Of a DNA stretch of 40,283 nucleotides, positions 39,256 to 40,283 are shown piece by piece. The position numbers and the translations under genes were made by a program. Within the stretch, counting starts at the first letter, position 1, and the number at the start of each line of letters is the position of its first letter. The stretch comes from Acidobacteriota bacterium (lineage in GTDB: Bacteria > Acidobacteriota > Thermoanaerobaculia > Thermoanaerobaculales > Sulfomarinibacteraceae): assembly GCA_022340775.1 (NCBI GenBank), contig JAJDNH010000089.1:1-40283 (forward strand), written 5' to 3'. Under the pieces are notes generated by a model. That model was not told where the DNA came from. It worked only from the letters and a program-made list of their open reading frames with translations, and made no database searches.

Positions 39256-40152
39256 ATGGAAGCTGCACCTTCAGGTATGCAGGGCAACCGTTCGATCGAT
39301 ATCGTGAGCCATCCGGCGGTGAACGCCGGTCGCCGTTTTACCCCTCCTGTAGCCGTACCGAAAGAGCTCCATGGACGTGTTTTTCGCGCCGCAGACCTTG
39401 TGCGCTCAACACGACGAGAGCGACCGGAGCCGCCGTTCTCGACCGGCCTCCGCGCGCTTGACGAGGTGTTGGAAGGCGGCGTCCCTTGCGGAAGCCTGGT
39501 GGAGCTCTTCGGCTCCCGGTCCGGCGGGCGGATGGCGGCGGTTCTGTCGATGCTGGCCACCACGACGGACCGCGGCGAGATTGGCGCCCTGATCGATCTC
39601 GGCGATCACCTCGATCCCTGTTCTGCAGCTGCGGCTGGTGTGGATCTGCGTCGCCTCCTCTGGCTTCGTCCACGCCGGCTCCCGGAGGTGCTCGAGCTGA
39701 CCGAGCTCTTGCTCCAGGCGGGTTTCTTGCTGGTGGTGGCGGACCTCGGGCTGCCGCCAGTACGCGGCAAGGTTTCCGCGGGAGCCTGGATGCGGATCAC
39801 ACGGGCCGCTCGGGAGCACCGCGCCGCGGTGCTGCTCTCCTCCCCCTACCACGTGAGCGGTCACACCGCTGATGCGGTGGTTCGCATGACCGGCGGCCGT
39901 GGCGGTTGGTCGGACCTGGGACGTCGCCGGCTCCCTCTCCTCGAAGGGCTGACGCTCTCCTGCACCGTCATCCGTCAACGGGGTAAACGCCCCGGCATGA
40001 GGAGTAGTCAGTCCTTGACCGCCGTCGAGGCCGCGTTCTCCCCTCATGAAGGCGCTGTCCGGGGCCCGGGGGGCATGGCCCGGCTCGCGGCAACCAAAGA
40101 CCAGGACGCCAAGCTGCGCGTTCAACGCCCACGCTTCGACATCCTTCCATGA
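39256..40152 (+). CDS. imuA: ImuA-like (RecA/SulA-related) translesion mutagenesis protein
   Basis: 'FSTGLRALDEVLEGGVPCGSLVELFGSRSGGRMAAVLSML' RecA-like with degenerate P-loop; 'VRMTGGRGGWSDLG'; directly upstream of ImuB-like gene; GGAGGA SD before ATG at 39256. Confidence 0.82.
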   Translation: MEAAPSGMQGNRSIDIVSHPAVNAGRRFTPPVAVPKELHGRVFRAADLVRSTRRERPEPPFSTGLRALDEVLEGGVPCGSLVELFGSRSGGRMAAVLSMLATTTDRGEIGALIDLGDHLDPCSAAAAGVDLRRLLWLRPRRLPEVLELTELLLQAGFLLVVADLGLPPVRGKVSAGAWMRITRAAREHRAAVLLSSPYHVSGHTADAVVRMTGGRGGWSDLGRRRLPLLEGLTLSCTVIRQRGKRPGMRSSQSLTAVEAAFSPHEGAVRGPGGMARLAATKDQDAKLRVQRPRFDILP

Positions 40153-40283
40153 CACGCATCGCTGCTCTCTTCATCCCCCTTTTTCCCCTTGCCGCACGGT
40201 TGCGCAGCGAGCCCGAGCTCAAGGAGCAGTTGGTGGCGGTATGCGAGGGCAACGGCGGAGGCGCCCGTCTGGTTGCCGCCTCG
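40149..40283 (+). CDS. imuB: ImuB-like Y-family polymerase homologue, N-terminus only (runs off window end)
   Basis: Own translation: MTRIAALFIPLFPLAARLRSEPELKEQLVAVCEGNGGGARLVAAS; ATGA overlap with imuA; typical DinB/ImuB start. Confidence 0.8.
   Translation, partial: MTRIAALFIPLFPLAARLRSEPELKEQLVAVCEGNGGGARLVAAS

Overview
High-GC Gram-negative bacterial chromosome; an Acidobacteriota-like source is plausible but not established from this sequence alone. The window is dense and mostly minus-strand, and most of it is core metabolism and information processing. Main blocks, left to right: (1) partial RodZ-like HTH gene, helical-repeat protein, PrsW, ribF, rimO, lpxB, an unlisted 55-aa membrane protein, a small membrane protein, HIT, HU/IHF, rpsA and cmk; (2) radical SAM protein, lytic transglycosylase and UDPGP-type uridylyltransferase; (3) an OPT transporter flanked by two large HDFNN-type hybrid histidine kinases; (4) tRNA-Gly(GCC), tRNA-Cys(GCA) and a second S1-domain protein; (5) queF and pyrR-pyrB-pyrC, with an intrinsic terminator just upstream of pyrR; (6) a K+ channel/RCK protein, a short asparaginase, and the kdsB-pyrG-kdsA-kdsD operon next to a divergent TetR gene with matched palindromes; (7) membrane proteins, a saccharopine dehydrogenase-family gene, a REC-histidine kinase, and an imuA-imuB mutagenesis cassette cut by the window end. 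I saw no CRISPR array, transposon, prophage or canonical defence island. I cannot claim a clearly new multi-gene system. The best leads are the TetR/Kdo operator architecture, the candidate pyr attenuator, the imuAB promoter/operator, the 55-aa protein and the paired S1 proteins.
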